Shown here one piece after another: positions 43,568-53,430 of a stretch of DNA of 64,000 nt. Origin of the DNA: Pelotomaculum sp. PtaB.Bin104 (lineage in GTDB: Bacteria > Bacillota > Desulfotomaculia > Desulfotomaculales > Pelotomaculaceae). The stretch lies in the NCBI GenBank assembly GCA_002067205.1, contig MVQL01000134.1:57997-121996 (forward strand), written 5' to 3'. The translations under genes were made by a program, and so were the position numbers. The notes under the pieces were generated by a model. That model was not told where the DNA came from. It was given only the letters and a program-made list of their open reading frames with translations, and did not search any database. Position 1 is the first letter of the stretch. The number at the start of each line of letters is the position of its first letter.

Positions 43568-46500
43568 ATGCCAGAAAAATCTTTAGTTCGTACCGCTCTT
43601 GTGGTCGACCCCGATACCGGGTACCCGGTTCCGGACTATTTCGGTACCGCCAACTGGGCCTATAGCCCGCCGCTGAGAAAATTTTTTGATGCTTTACCGG
43701 GGCTGGGAACTGGCGGTGCAAACGCTTTGGGTCAGTACATCCCGGTTGCTGTCGCTGATAAGACGACCTATCCGGGCTCTGACTACTACGAAATCGCCGT
43801 GGTTGAGTTTAAAGAGCAGCTGCACTCGGATCTGCCGCCCACCACCCTCCGGGGGTATGTGCAATTATCGGCAACAGTCGTTCCCGGTGCGCAAATTGCT
43901 TTGACCTATAATGGTACGCCGATTTTAAAAGGTGACGGCACCCAGGCTTACGGTGTGGATGCGCCTCATTATCTGGGGCCTGCCATTATTGCCACCCGTG
44001 ACGTGCCGGTGCGCATCAAGTTCTACAATCTGCTTCCCACCGGTGCCGGCGGTGACCTCTTCATCCCGGTGGATACAACCGTTATGGGGGCCGGGCATGG
44101 GCCGCTAGGACATCAGGCCATGCCTATGCATTACACGCAAAACCGCGCCGACATCCATCTCCATGGCAATAACACCGTCTGGATCAGCGATGGGACGCCG
44201 CACCAGTGGATTACCCCGGCGGGAGAAGACACCCCCTATCCAGAGGGTGTCAGTGTAGTGAATGTCCCTGATATGGAGAATGTAGACGACCCCCGCGATG
44301 GCATGCAGACCTTGTACTATACCAACGCACAAAGTGCCAGGCTAATGTTCTACCATGATCACTCATATGGGATCACACGCCTTAATGTTTATGCCGGTGA
44401 AGCCGCAGCTTATCTGTTGACAGACCAGGTCGAGCAGGATCTAATCAACGGCACCAACAAATCCGGCGTCAACCCGGGCTTGGCAAAGATTCTCCCCGAA
44501 ATTGGCATTCCCCTGGTCATCCAGGACAAGACATTCGTTGATGCCAACACCATCCTTGCTACGGACCCCACCTGGGTCTGGGGGACAACGCCAGGCACAC
44601 CCAATACCGGCGACCTCTGGTATCCTCACGTCTATAGCCCCGCTCAGAACCCCTGGGATATGACCGGGGTAAACCCGTTTGGCCGCTGGATGTATGGTCC
44701 ATGGTTTTGGCCGCCCACCACAAACGTAAAACATCAACCTGTGCCGAACCCGTACTACGATCCCGTAAATGCACCCGGGCAACCACCGATGATCCCGGCG
44801 ATGCCTTTCCCTTCAATGCCGGGCGAGGCGTTTATGGATACACCGATTGTCAACGGCACTGCCTACCCCTACCTGGAAGTTGAGCCTAAGGCTTACCGAT
44901 TCCGTATCCTAAATGCCGCCGATGACCGTTTCTTTAACCTGCAGATGTATGTTGCCGATCCTGCCGGCAACATCTCACCTGACACGGGATATGCTACAGA
45001 GGTCAAAATGGTGTCTGCTGCCGGGACGCCGGGCCTTCCCGCCGACTGGCCCAGCGGCGTGCCCGACCCGTCCGCAAAAGGACCGGATTGGATTCAGATT
45101 GGCACTGAAGGCGGCTTCCTGCCCTCGCCTGTGGTGATACCCAGCCAGCCGATCACCTGGAACCTGAATGCGACAACCTTCAACGCCGGGAACGTCAATC
45201 AGCACTCGCTCCTGCTGGGAACCGCTGAACGGGCAGATGTTATCGTTGACTTTTCCCAGTATGCCGGGCAGACCCTTATTCTCTACAATGATGCTCCCGC
45301 AGCCTTTCCGGCAGCCGACCCACGCTATGACTATTACACGGGTAACCCGGACCTGACAGCCGAGGGTGGCGCCCCGTCCACTCAGCCGGGTTATGGTCCC
45401 AATATCCGCACGATCATGCAGATCAGGGTGGCGGCTTCTGCTCCCGCTCCTGCATACGACATCACCGCTCTAGAAGCAGTTTTTACTAAAACAGCCACGA
45501 AAAGAGGAGTCTTTGAAGCGTCCCATGACCCGATCATCATGCCACAAGCCGCTTATAACTCCGCCTACAACGTGACGGATTTACCTGCTAATGCTGCCGG
45601 CGCCTACGTACAACTTCATGAGTTCTCCAAGACCTTCCGGCCGATAGATGCAAGCGGAGCTCTTCTATTACCTGTTACTCTGCCGATTGAACCAAAGGCT
45701 TTGCAGGACGAAATGGGGGAAGTCTATGACCTCGAATATGGTCGGATGAGTGGCATGCTTGGACTCGAATTTCCGGTCACCAGTTCCAACTTCAGTCAAT
45801 TTGTAGTCTACGGCTATGCCAGCCCGCCTGTTGAAATTATTAAAGGCACTGCAAACCTTAATGCAGCTCCCATTGGCTCTCTTAATGATGGGACTCAGAT
45901 CTGGAAGATCACTCACAACGGTGTGGATACCCATACGATTCACACCCACCTGTTTTCTGTACAGCTCATCAACCGGGTTGCCTGGGACGGAGCCATGCTA
46001 CCGCCTGATCCCAATGAACTGGGCTGGAAGGAAACTTTTAGGGTGAACCCACTCGAGCATACGATCATTGCGCTGAGACCCAATATTCCTTCTACTTCAC
46101 AAGTTCCATTCGAGGTACCCAACAGCGTTCGCCTAATTGACCCGACAATGCCCGAGGGCGCTGTACTGACACCGCCACCACCTGCAGGCTGGTTCGACCC
46201 ACTGGGAAATCCAATTAACCAAGTGACCAACCACTACGTGAACTTTGGTTGGGAGTACGTTTATCACTGCCATATCCTCGCCCACGAAGAGATGGATATG
46301 ATGCACGCGATGGTGTTTGCTGTACCGCCGAAAGCGCCTACCAATCTTGTTGCCAACCTTTTTGGTAACGGCCTCGATAGACGTGTAGTTTTAACCTGGA
46401 TGGACACTTCCATAAACGAGACTAGTGTAACTGTCCAGAGAGCAGCCAGTAGTGCCGGCCCGTGGACTACTATCGCAACCTTGCCGTCCGGTTCAATTTC

Positions 46501-47236
46501 ATACACTGATCCAATCGACATCACAAACAACGTTTACTACTACCGGGTGTTTGCCTCCAATACGGTTGGTGACACCATCACCCCCGGCTTCCCCACGATG
46601 ACAGTCGACTCTGATTTTTCCAACGTCGTGCAGGTTGGTCAAAACCAGGATCAGCCGCCGGCGGCCCCAACCAACTTGACGGCAACGCTGCTAAACGGAC
46701 CGCAAGTTAGCCTGACCTGGTATAATACCAACACCGAGACCGGTTATGTAGTCGAACGCTCTAATAATGGGGAACCCTACTTCACGCTTGTCACATTACC
46801 GGGCAATAACACGGGTAACGCCAACTACACTGATACAGACATATTGCCCGGCAATAACTACACCTACCGGGTCGCGGCCGTGAATGCGGCAGGATTGTCA
46901 GCTTACTCGAATACGGCAAGCGTGAGTCTGCTTACAGTACCCGCAGCGCCTTCGAATGTGACAGTTACGGCTAAGAGGATCGGATCTAGCTTCAATGACT
47001 TGGTGACTTTGACCTGGAACGATAATGCCAACAATGAGACCGGCTACAGAATCCAGAGAGCTAACAACGCAACCTTTACGATCGGCCGGGTAACCAGTAT
47101 GGTTGGCGCTAACACCACCACGTACCAAACCACCGTATCGCGCTACACAATATATTACTTCAGAGTCCAGGCAATTAGTGGTGCAGAACGGTCAGCTTGG
47201 GTGAACGCTCAACCGTTACCCATTATTACACCTTAA
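43568..47236 (+). CDS. Giant multicopper oxidase with three fibronectin type III domains
   Basis: The 1222-residue protein carries all four copper-ligand motifs: HLHGNNTVW (about residue 197), FYHDHSYGI (about 261), HTIHTHLFSV (about 790) and YHCHILAHEEMDM (about 899; Cys, His and axial Met of the type 1 site). Three FN3 repeats follow (about 922-1020, 1030-1125, 1130-1222; each with LTWxDxxxxETxxxxQRA-like sequence). It resembles large Mn/Fe-oxidase-type proteins such as OmpB/MofA. No signal peptide is seen, odd for this class. ATG 43568 follows GAGGTGGAGG. No electron-transfer partner adjoins it. Confidence 0.9.
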   Translation: MPEKSLVRTALVVDPDTGYPVPDYFGTANWAYSPPLRKFFDALPGLGTGGANALGQYIPVAVADKTTYPGSDYYEIAVVEFKEQLHSDLPPTTLRGYVQLSATVVPGAQIALTYNGTPILKGDGTQAYGVDAPHYLGPAIIATRDVPVRIKFYNLLPTGAGGDLFIPVDTTVMGAGHGPLGHQAMPMHYTQNRADIHLHGNNTVWISDGTPHQWITPAGEDTPYPEGVSVVNVPDMENVDDPRDGMQTLYYTNAQSARLMFYHDHSYGITRLNVYAGEAAAYLLTDQVEQDLINGTNKSGVNPGLAKILPEIGIPLVIQDKTFVDANTILATDPTWVWGTTPGTPNTGDLWYPHVYSPAQNPWDMTGVNPFGRWMYGPWFWPPTTNVKHQPVPNPYYDPVNAPGQPPMIPAMPFPSMPGEAFMDTPIVNGTAYPYLEVEPKAYRFRILNAADDRFFNLQMYVADPAGNISPDTGYATEVKMVSAAGTPGLPADWPSGVPDPSAKGPDWIQIGTEGGFLPSPVVIPSQPITWNLNATTFNAGNVNQHSLLLGTAERADVIVDFSQYAGQTLILYNDAPAAFPAADPRYDYYTGNPDLTAEGGAPSTQPGYGPNIRTIMQIRVAASAPAPAYDITALEAVFTKTATKRGVFEASHDPIIMPQAAYNSAYNVTDLPANAAGAYVQLHEFSKTFRPIDASGALLLPVTLPIEPKALQDEMGEVYDLEYGRMSGMLGLEFPVTSSNFSQFVVYGYASPPVEIIKGTANLNAAPIGSLNDGTQIWKITHNGVDTHTIHTHLFSVQLINRVAWDGAMLPPDPNELGWKETFRVNPLEHTIIALRPNIPSTSQVPFEVPNSVRLIDPTMPEGAVLTPPPPAGWFDPLGNPINQVTNHYVNFGWEYVYHCHILAHEEMDMMHAMVFAVPPKAPTNLVANLFGNGLDRRVVLTWMDTSINETSVTVQRAASSAGPWTTIATLPSGSISYTDPIDITNNVYYYRVFASNTVGDTITPGFPTMTVDSDFSNVVQVGQNQDQPPAAPTNLTATLLNGPQVSLTWYNTNTETGYVVERSNNGEPYFTLVTLPGNNTGNANYTDTDILPGNNYTYRVAAVNAAGLSAYSNTASVSLLTVPAAPSNVTVTAKRIGSSFNDLVTLTWNDNANNETGYRIQRANNATFTIGRVTSMVGANTTTYQTTVSRYTIYYFRVQAISGAERSAWVNAQPLPIITP

Positions 47237-47259
47237 TTCGTTAACAATTAATGGATGAA

Positions 47260-47284
47260 GAGAAGGGAGCATATGCTCCCTTCG
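47260..47284. terminator. Perfect palindrome after the oxidase gene
   Basis: GAAGGGAGCAT and ATGCTCCCTTC form a 22-bp perfect palindrome about 25 bases after the stop at 47236. A short T-containing tail follows. Confidence 0.5.
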
Positions 47285-47332
47285 TCCTATCTTATTCAGC
47301 GCCTCCTTAAGTTCAGCTAATCCCTTTCATTT

Positions 47333-47392
47333 TGTGGCCGGCTCCACCGGTAAGCAGGAGCCCGAGAAAGACCGGCAAGATTTACCGGTAAG
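47333..47392 (+). repeat. Intergenic double-hairpin repeat, copy 1
   Basis: TTTTGTGGC-GGCTCC...GGAGCC is followed by GACCGGCAAGATTTACCGGT. Both stems recur in order at 56188-56266, also after a plus-strand gene. Sequence between the stems differs, so it is the structure that is conserved. Confidence 0.55.
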
Positions 47393-47523
47393 GCCTGGGG
47401 CAATCCTTAATGTATTTTTTTCCCTGAAAGGAATCGCTAATTATTACAAGAGATTCTTTTCCCCGACTTTTTAGGCGCGGTGTATCAAGTCGCGCCCGAA
47501 CGTAAATATAGCTTGCTTTCGCC

Positions 47524-48054
47524 CTACAAAACAAAAAATGGCAAAAGAAAAGAGCCTTGCGGCTCCTTCGTTAAATAAGCTTTATTTTTCGGGACTTTTA
47601 TAATTTGTCCAATTTGTAATATGGAATGAATTGTCAAATTATTTAATTTTGCTAATTCTGAAGCATACTCACTTGTTTGGTAGTATCGTTCGGTAATAGT
47701 TTCAAAGCAATCACCTTCTTGAACAACATAGTATATAAACTCCTCTGTAGTTTTATCGTCCAAGGTTTTTATTGCTGGTAATACCTGTTTTACTTGTGCA
47801 TCAAGTTGACTCTTTATTGATGCATTATCACTTTTAAGCTGAGTTATTGTGGCTCGCAAACTTGAAACCTCACATTTAAGGCCCCATATGATTGCATGCA
47901 TGATTACAAATAAAAGTACTATACTTAGAGGGAAAAGCCACTCTTTTAATTGTGCCGCCATGACTGGTTTTCCCTTAAATTCGCTATTTTGCTTTTCTAT
48001 TTCACTGATCCTTTTCCCGAAAATATCATTAGATTGCGACTTGATCTCACACAT
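47524..48054 (-). CDS. Membrane-anchored LysM protein
   Basis: The 176-residue protein has a polar N-terminus, one membrane helix (WLFPLSIVLLFVIMHAIIWG), a coiled coil (about 65-105; SSLRATITQLKSDNASIKSQ) and a LysM module (YYVVQEGDCFETITERYYQT, ILQIGQIIKVP). It probably binds peptidoglycan from the membrane. The C-terminal tail runs through a hairpin with a T-run (about 47551-47567), a normal terminator shape, so the natural stop may have been lost. An ATG at about 47964 would shorten the start. Confidence 0.75.
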   Translation of the reverse strand: MCEIKSQSNDIFGKRISEIEKQNSEFKGKPVMAAQLKEWLFPLSIVLLFVIMHAIIWGLKCEVSSLRATITQLKSDNASIKSQLDAQVKQVLPAIKTLDDKTTEEFIYYVVQEGDCFETITERYYQTSEYASELAKLNNLTIHSILQIGQIIKVPKNKAYLTKEPQGSFLLPFFVL

Positions 48055-48337
48055 CTCCCTTGCCTGACTACTACTGTAAAATATTTGTAATCTTTAGAAG
48101 TATTTAAAAACTGCCATTACTGGCAGCTTTCTTTTACTCCTATAGGCACCTCCCGGTCCTCCCGGCTCCAACGCGTCACCGTCCATATCGTTCCCTGAAG
48201 CTTGATTGACCACTCGGTGTCAGAGATCATACTTCCACTTTACAAAGGAATCACTTTATTATTACGCAGCGCCCCCACCGTTTTACGGTATTCGACAAAA
48301 AATTCTTTTACCCAAGCCACCCCCTTGAAAAAATTAC

Positions 48338-48400
48338 TGCAAAGCCCGGTCTATTAATTGGGCCGGGTTTTGACATAGAAAAGCACCCCCTTAGGGTGCA
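48338..48400 (-). terminator. Two adjacent hairpins after a small gene
   Basis: AAGCCCGG with CCGGGTTTT (48341-48371) and GCACCCCC with GGGTGC (48383-48399) lie just beyond the stop at 48405. The second is the closer and probably terminates the minus-strand gene. A hairpin like the first (AAACCCGGTC...GGCCGGGTTT) recurs at 48962-48988. Confidence 0.5.
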
Positions 48401-48404
48401 AAGG

Positions 48405-48794
48405 TTATCTCATAAACTTTATTGTTATATCTGGCATGTATTTACGGATTGCTGAAAAAGGTTGATCTATTAAGTCTTGTTCATCTTCGAGCATTTTCTC
48501 TAAAACACTCTTTTCTATAATACCATACGGCTTGATAACTCCGAATGGATGGTGTATCTCTGAAGAAAGCACCCCGCTTTCCACATTTGTAATTTGCAGG
48601 CCATCTAAATGAAAAGTATATTCTCCAACTGTCTTTCCGTTTTCCGTCACTCTAAGACCGACACGATTATTATTTTTTGATAAATAATGATTCACCACAG
48701 AAAAAATATTAGGGTTTCTTTCAGTAAGGGTATCGACAGCCTTCTTCCTAATGGGGACAAGTTTTTCTTTGATTAAAGAATCCAGTTCATTCAC
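48405..48794 (-). CDS. Hypothetical soluble protein, 129 aa
   Basis: The frame starts at ATG 48794 (AGGAGG upstream). The product is charged and mostly alpha/beta in composition (SLIKEKLVPIRKKAVDTLTE, YTFHLDGLQITNVESGVL, IEKSVLEKMLEDEQDLIDQP). There is no signal, helix or recognised motif. A good ribosome site and a downstream terminator support a real gene. Confidence 0.65.
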   Translation of the reverse strand: MNELDSLIKEKLVPIRKKAVDTLTERNPNIFSVVNHYLSKNNNRVGLRVTENGKTVGEYTFHLDGLQITNVESGVLSSEIHHPFGVIKPYGIIEKSVLEKMLEDEQDLIDQPFSAIRKYMPDITIKFMR

Positions 48795-49211
48795 GAAAAT
48801 GCCTCCTCTGTTTTGTTTGGTACTCTTTATCCTCCCCGATACAGCAATAATAATAACAATAGAAGCCTTTTGCTAACCTTATCGTTATTGAAAATGCAAA
48901 GCATGATGGAATTCATATAAAATTCCTTTAATATTTCATCCTGATAATTCTTCCTTTATGAAAAACCCGGTCGATTGTTGGCCGGGTTTATACTTGTAAC
49001 ATTTACAAAGCTATGTGAATTTGGACGAACGCAGTTAATACCGGCTACCCTGCTAAAATAGTACACGTGCCCTAATTGGGTCGGTATTGGTGGTCCAGTT
49101 TCAACAAAAAAACCACCTATCAAGATGCATGTAGCACCTCAACCGGCGGTTTTATTTCTTCAGTTATTATCTACTCGTAGATTTAATGCTCATGTTTCCC
49201 CATTTATCCGG
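48795..49211. other. Intergenic region, 417 bp
   Basis: It holds the hairpin at 48962-48988 and a longer inverted repeat at about 49108-49155 (AAAACCACC/GGCGGTTTT), plausibly the fbp terminator. No gene is evident. Confidence 0.4.
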
Positions 49212-51185
49212 TTATAATTTTTCTTTGATCACACCCGTCCGGAAAGCGTTTAAGAGCATCTCAAGATAATAGATCTGTTTTTTCAGCTTCTGGCCATTAT
49301 CGGTATCGGATATCTTCTTCCGGTCAACAACCTTTTCAACAATGCTTAAGGTAGAGTGGATATCTATTCCGTCGTTTACCGATTTTTCTACGGACTCGAA
49401 AGGCTCATGGCTTGCCAGCATCAAACCGTAGGAATTATAGATCAGGGTATAACCGGCGATCCCTGTTTCTTTTTGATAGGCTTTCGCAAATCCACCGTCA
49501 ATAACCAATAGTTTGCCGTTGGCCTTGATCGGGCTCTCCCCTTTTCTAGTCTTTACAGGCACATGTCCATTAATGATATGTCCCTTCTCCGGATCAAGTC
49601 CAAACTCCGCAAGAATCATCCTTGCGATCTTTTCATCATCGACCAAAGTATAATAGGGGGTATAGCGTTCCTTGTGTGGCGTTTTGTCATCAATGAAATA
49701 CCTCTCCAAAGTCGCCATCTTGTCCTTGCCGAACAGCGGGGAATCCTGATGACACCATAGATACCAAAGAATATCTGTGGTGTTGTCCTTGTTTTCTCTG
49801 CCGAAATAGGCTTCCCGGGACCATTGCTCTAAATTGTCCAGCAGATACTTGCCTGAACATTCCACACCGCTCAGTTTTATTATCTTAAAGGTTCCGTCAG
49901 AATTCATGGGAATGGAGGCATGGAACAACAGGTTGGAGTTGTAGGTTAAGTACATGCTGCCTTTGGCGAACATGAACCGGATATGCTTTTGGAGCTTTTC
50001 ACTCTGCAAAAATGAATAGCGGAGCTTATTGATTACCGTCATTTCTTCTTCAGTCAGCTTCCAGGGCTCTTTGGGGTCTACGGTCGGGAAGGACTGGTCA
50101 TTCAATTTATATACTACACCCTCGACGTTGATGGTGTGTTCCTCGTAATTGATTTTATCCAGCAGCAGCCGGTCATTCATATCATAGTCCGGGTGATTTA
50201 AGATCAGTTCATGCTCGAGTTTGAACTGGATCATGGTGATCGCCTTATGCATTTTGGCCAGAAGATCAATATCCGAGTCCGGCACGATATCGCTGGAGCT
50301 GATTTTGGGTGTAAACTTGCTGCAGGCATCTTCCTTATAGGCAGCCATGGCAAAGGTAGCCAGGGGGAAGAGATTGATCCCGTAGCCTTCCTCCAGGATA
50401 TCCATGTTGGCGTACCTCAGGCAGATGCGGACTACGTTGGCAATGCAGGAGCGGTTGCCTGCAGCAGCGCCCATCCAGAGGATGTCGTGGTTGCCCCACT
50501 GAATATCCAGGGAGTGGTGTTTCATCAGGGTATCCATGATGAAATGAGGCCCCGGCCCACGATCGTAAACGTCACCGATTATATGCAGGTGGTCGATGGT
50601 AAGTCTCTGGATCACGGTGGAGATACTGATAATAAAGTCGTCTGCCATATCCAGGCCCACAATGGTATCGATGATTTTATTATAGTATTCTTTTTTACTG
50701 AACCGGTGCTCATCCTCATGGAGCAGTTCCTGGATGATGTAGGCGAAATCCGGAGGAAGCGCTTTTCTGACCTTGGAGCGGGTATATTTTGACGAGGCGT
50801 CCCGGCACACCTGGATCAGCCTGTAAATGGTGACTTCATACCAGTCGGAAAGGTTATCCTCCCTCTCTTTGACCAGATGCAGCTTCTCTTCAGGGTAATA
50901 GATGAGTGAGGCAAGCTCATTGATATCATTTTTAGAGAGTGTCTTGCCCAGCACATCATAGATTTTTCTTTTTACAACACCCGAGGCATTTTTCATCACA
51001 TGGTTGAAGGCTTCATATTCTCCGTGCAGGTCGGTAAGGAAGTGTTCGGTGCCTTTGGGAAGATTCAAAATGGATTTGAGGTTGATCACCTCGGATGCCG
51101 CCTGTGAGATAGTGGGAAATTGTTGGGACAGGAGCTCAAGATAATCCTGCTGCTTCATCAGCTCTTTTGTAGTAAAATTAACCAA
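49212..51185 (-). CDS. fbp: Fructose-1,6-bisphosphatase, class III (Firmicutes type)
   Basis: The ~657-residue enzyme matches the Firmicutes-specific FBPase: FLTDLHGEYEAFNHVM, HIIGDVYDRGPGPHFIMD, IQWGNHDILWMGAA, metallophosphatase-like motifs with metal-binding Asp/His, plus GHIINGHVPVKTRKGESPIKANGKLLVIDGG near the C-terminus. TTG 51185 is chosen because GGAGGG ends eight bases upstream; the ATG at 51200 overlaps that site. It makes fructose-6-phosphate in gluconeogenesis. The divergent neighbour encodes aldolase. Confidence 0.95.
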   Translation of the reverse strand: MVNFTTKELMKQQDYLELLSQQFPTISQAASEVINLKSILNLPKGTEHFLTDLHGEYEAFNHVMKNASGVVKRKIYDVLGKTLSKNDINELASLIYYPEEKLHLVKEREDNLSDWYEVTIYRLIQVCRDASSKYTRSKVRKALPPDFAYIIQELLHEDEHRFSKKEYYNKIIDTIVGLDMADDFIISISTVIQRLTIDHLHIIGDVYDRGPGPHFIMDTLMKHHSLDIQWGNHDILWMGAAAGNRSCIANVVRICLRYANMDILEEGYGINLFPLATFAMAAYKEDACSKFTPKISSSDIVPDSDIDLLAKMHKAITMIQFKLEHELILNHPDYDMNDRLLLDKINYEEHTINVEGVVYKLNDQSFPTVDPKEPWKLTEEEMTVINKLRYSFLQSEKLQKHIRFMFAKGSMYLTYNSNLLFHASIPMNSDGTFKIIKLSGVECSGKYLLDNLEQWSREAYFGRENKDNTTDILWYLWCHQDSPLFGKDKMATLERYFIDDKTPHKERYTPYYTLVDDEKIARMILAEFGLDPEKGHIINGHVPVKTRKGESPIKANGKLLVIDGGFAKAYQKETGIAGYTLIYNSYGLMLASHEPFESVEKSVNDGIDIHSTLSIVEKVVDRKKISDTDNGQKLKKQIYYLEMLLNAFRTGVIKEKL

Positions 51186-51456
51186 ATTACATCCCTCCAT
51201 ATTGAACCAATATATTGGTTGACCAATTAATCATAATTATCATTATTCCCCTACCATTATCAGTTCAACAAATTGCCGCCAATTCCTTTTAAAGACATTG
51301 TCGAAACGGGCAGGCTTTTGGGAACAGTGAACAAAGGAGCCAATACAGCTGAAGAATTTATTTTTCACAATTGGACGAATACTTGGAGGATAATCCTGGA
51401 ACAGTATAGAAGAGTTTTTAAATAGCATTATGCACACAAAAAAGGGAGGGGAAAAT

Positions 51457-52383
51457 ATGCCACTGGTAACTTCAACTGAAATGTTTAAAAAAGTCTATGG
51501 GAAATGTGCCGTCGGAGCGTTTAATGTCAACAATATGGAAATTATCCAGGGAATTGTTGATGCGGCCAAGGAAGAACAAGCTCCTTTGATTTTGCAGGTT
51601 TCGGCGGGGGCCAGGAAATACGCCAAACATATTTACTTGATGAAACTGGTAGAGGCTGCCGTAGAGGACAGCGGTTTGTCAATTTGCCTGCACCTGGACC
51701 ACGGGGAGGATTTCGAGATCTGCAAGTCCTGTGTTGACGGTGGTTTCACCTCGGTGATGATCGATGGTTCAAAGCTGCCCTTTGCTGAAAATATTGCCTT
51801 GACTAAAAAGGTCGTGGAGTATGCCCACGCCAAGGGTGTGGTGGTAGAGGCCGAGCTGGGGCGGCTGGCCGGTGTCGAGGATGATATAAAGGTCAGTGCC
51901 GCGGACTCCAGCTACACCGACCCTGACCAGGCCGTGGAATTTGTCCAGAAAACAGGCTGTGATTCCCTAGCCATTGCGATTGGCACCAGCCACGGAGCCT
52001 ATAAGTTCAAGGGGGAAGCCAAGCTTGATTTCGCCCGCCTGGAAAAAATCGCCGGTCTGCTGCCAGGCTATCCCCTGGTGTTGCACGGCGCCTCCACCGT
52101 GCTGCCGGAATTTGTGGCCAAGTGCAATCAGTACGGGGGAGAGATCAAAGGAGCCCAGGGCGTTCCCGAAGAAATGCTCCGCAAAGCCGGGACGATGGGA
52201 GTATGCAAGATAAATATTGATACCGATCTCCGCCTGGCCATGACGGCTACCATCCGGGAGCACTTTACCCTCAACCCTGCTGATTTTGATCCCCGCCAAT
52301 ATCTCAAACCGGCCCGGGAGGCCATTAAAAACATGGTCAAGCACAAGATCAGTAACGTCTTAAACTGCAGCAACCTGATCTAA
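51457..52383 (+). CDS. fba: Fructose-1,6-bisphosphate aldolase, class II
   Basis: The 308-residue enzyme starts MPLVTSTEMFKKVYGKCAVG and shows LHLDHGEDFEICKSC (zinc His), GFTSVMIDGSKLPF, VEAELGRLAGVEDD, AIAIGTSHGAYKF (zinc His) and LVLHGASTVLP (zinc His), the class II pattern. ATG 51457 follows AGGGAGGGG. It joins or splits triose phosphates; beside divergent fbp it points to gluconeogenesis. About 270 bp of shared upstream DNA may hold both promoters. A strong terminator follows. Confidence 0.95.
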   Translation: MPLVTSTEMFKKVYGKCAVGAFNVNNMEIIQGIVDAAKEEQAPLILQVSAGARKYAKHIYLMKLVEAAVEDSGLSICLHLDHGEDFEICKSCVDGGFTSVMIDGSKLPFAENIALTKKVVEYAHAKGVVVEAELGRLAGVEDDIKVSAADSSYTDPDQAVEFVQKTGCDSLAIAIGTSHGAYKFKGEAKLDFARLEKIAGLLPGYPLVLHGASTVLPEFVAKCNQYGGEIKGAQGVPEEMLRKAGTMGVCKINIDTDLRLAMTATIREHFTLNPADFDPRQYLKPAREAIKNMVKHKISNVLNCSNLI

Positions 52384-52454
52384 AGGAATAATCCGGAAAC
52401 GATATAAAAAAATAATCAGCTTTTTTTTATCACATAACAAACGAATTCTTAGCA

Positions 52455-52505
52455 AAAAAATAGCCACGACTTAGCAATTGTTAAATCGTGGCTATTTTTT
52501 TCTGC
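52455..52505. terminator. Bidirectional terminator
   Basis: AAAAAATAGCCACGA and TCGTGGCTATTTTTT pair around a loop that itself contains TTAGCAATTGTTAA. T-runs on both strands let it end fba (plus) and the chimera gene (minus). Confidence 0.85.
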
Positions 52506-52537
52506 GTATTTTATTTGAGCCACCGGGCCTTTGCGCT

Positions 52538-53430
52538 TCAAACTATACCCTGCATATAGAAACAGGTGTTCAGACCGGCCTGGGTGACCTGCATGTCCTG
52601 ACCAGCGCCGGTCCAGTGTACCGATTGGGTGGGTATTCCCTCTACATCTATGCTTAGGTCGGACTTTAAGCTTTTGGCGATGCTATCGGAGATGGCGGCT
52701 ACCATGATTTGGGTGACTGCTTCACCGATGGGGCCCAGAAACCAGAAATACCAGGGAATGTCGGCATCATGTTCGCCGTGCGGGGACGGATCAGGATTGA
52801 AGCGAATGGTTTGGGTGTTAGGATCAAAGCTCATTGTGTTTTTGATGTCCAGAGTAAAGGTCATGGAAATCCCCGCATAGAGATCACAGTCTCCCTGGAT
52901 GGCCGTTCTCAGTTCTCCTCCTACGATGTACACCTTCAGGTGTTTAATCTCTGGATAATACCAGATAGCCCCTGATTTTACCTTCTCGGTGGGAAATTTG
53001 GCGGTGTTTTGAATTTGATGATCAGTGGCCGAGAATGCGAAGATGCCGGGCGAGGTTCCGGGATACATCTGCGGCATCAAGGGGAGGATGACATTTTGCA
53101 AAAAAAGGTCCCCTGAGATCAGATAACCAGCAGGGGGGAGGCACAAAATCACAGTTTACTTCAATGGTCGCCACATCTCCGGCCATATCATAGGGCTTGC
53201 CATTGCGAGTCATGGTCCCTGTCTTGATGGGAACAGACATGTGCAGGTTCTTTCCGTCGCCTCCGGTGGTTAGCTGCCAATCACCGAATACACCAGTAAT
53301 CGTAATATCATCATCGGTTTCCGGATCGACGTAATGCTGGCTGAAGTCGGTGGGCGATGATTTCTGCAGCCGGATAGCGCTATTTACATCCTTGATGCGG
53401 ATGGCAAATACAGTGTCCCAACCGTTGGTA
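52538..53430 (-). pseudogene. P47-like TULIP-family protein, frameshifted
   Basis: From about 53430 the sequence reads NGWDTVFAIRIKDVNSAI, FGDWQLTTGGDGKNLHMSVP and, after a one-base shift near 53138, LFLQNVILPLMPQMYPGTSP, AIWYYPEIKHLKVYIVGGEL and IPWYFWFLGPIGEAVTQIMV, ending at 52538. This closely resembles the P47 protein of botulinum neurotoxin orfX clusters and its TULIP lipid-binding relatives. The shift falls in a run of six C. No neurotoxin-like gene is in the window. The N-terminus is fused in frame to MacB sequence. Confidence 0.75.

Noticed and set aside
50211..50792. 193-residue plus frame
   Set aside because: Antisense to fbp, whose metallophosphatase motifs are clear.
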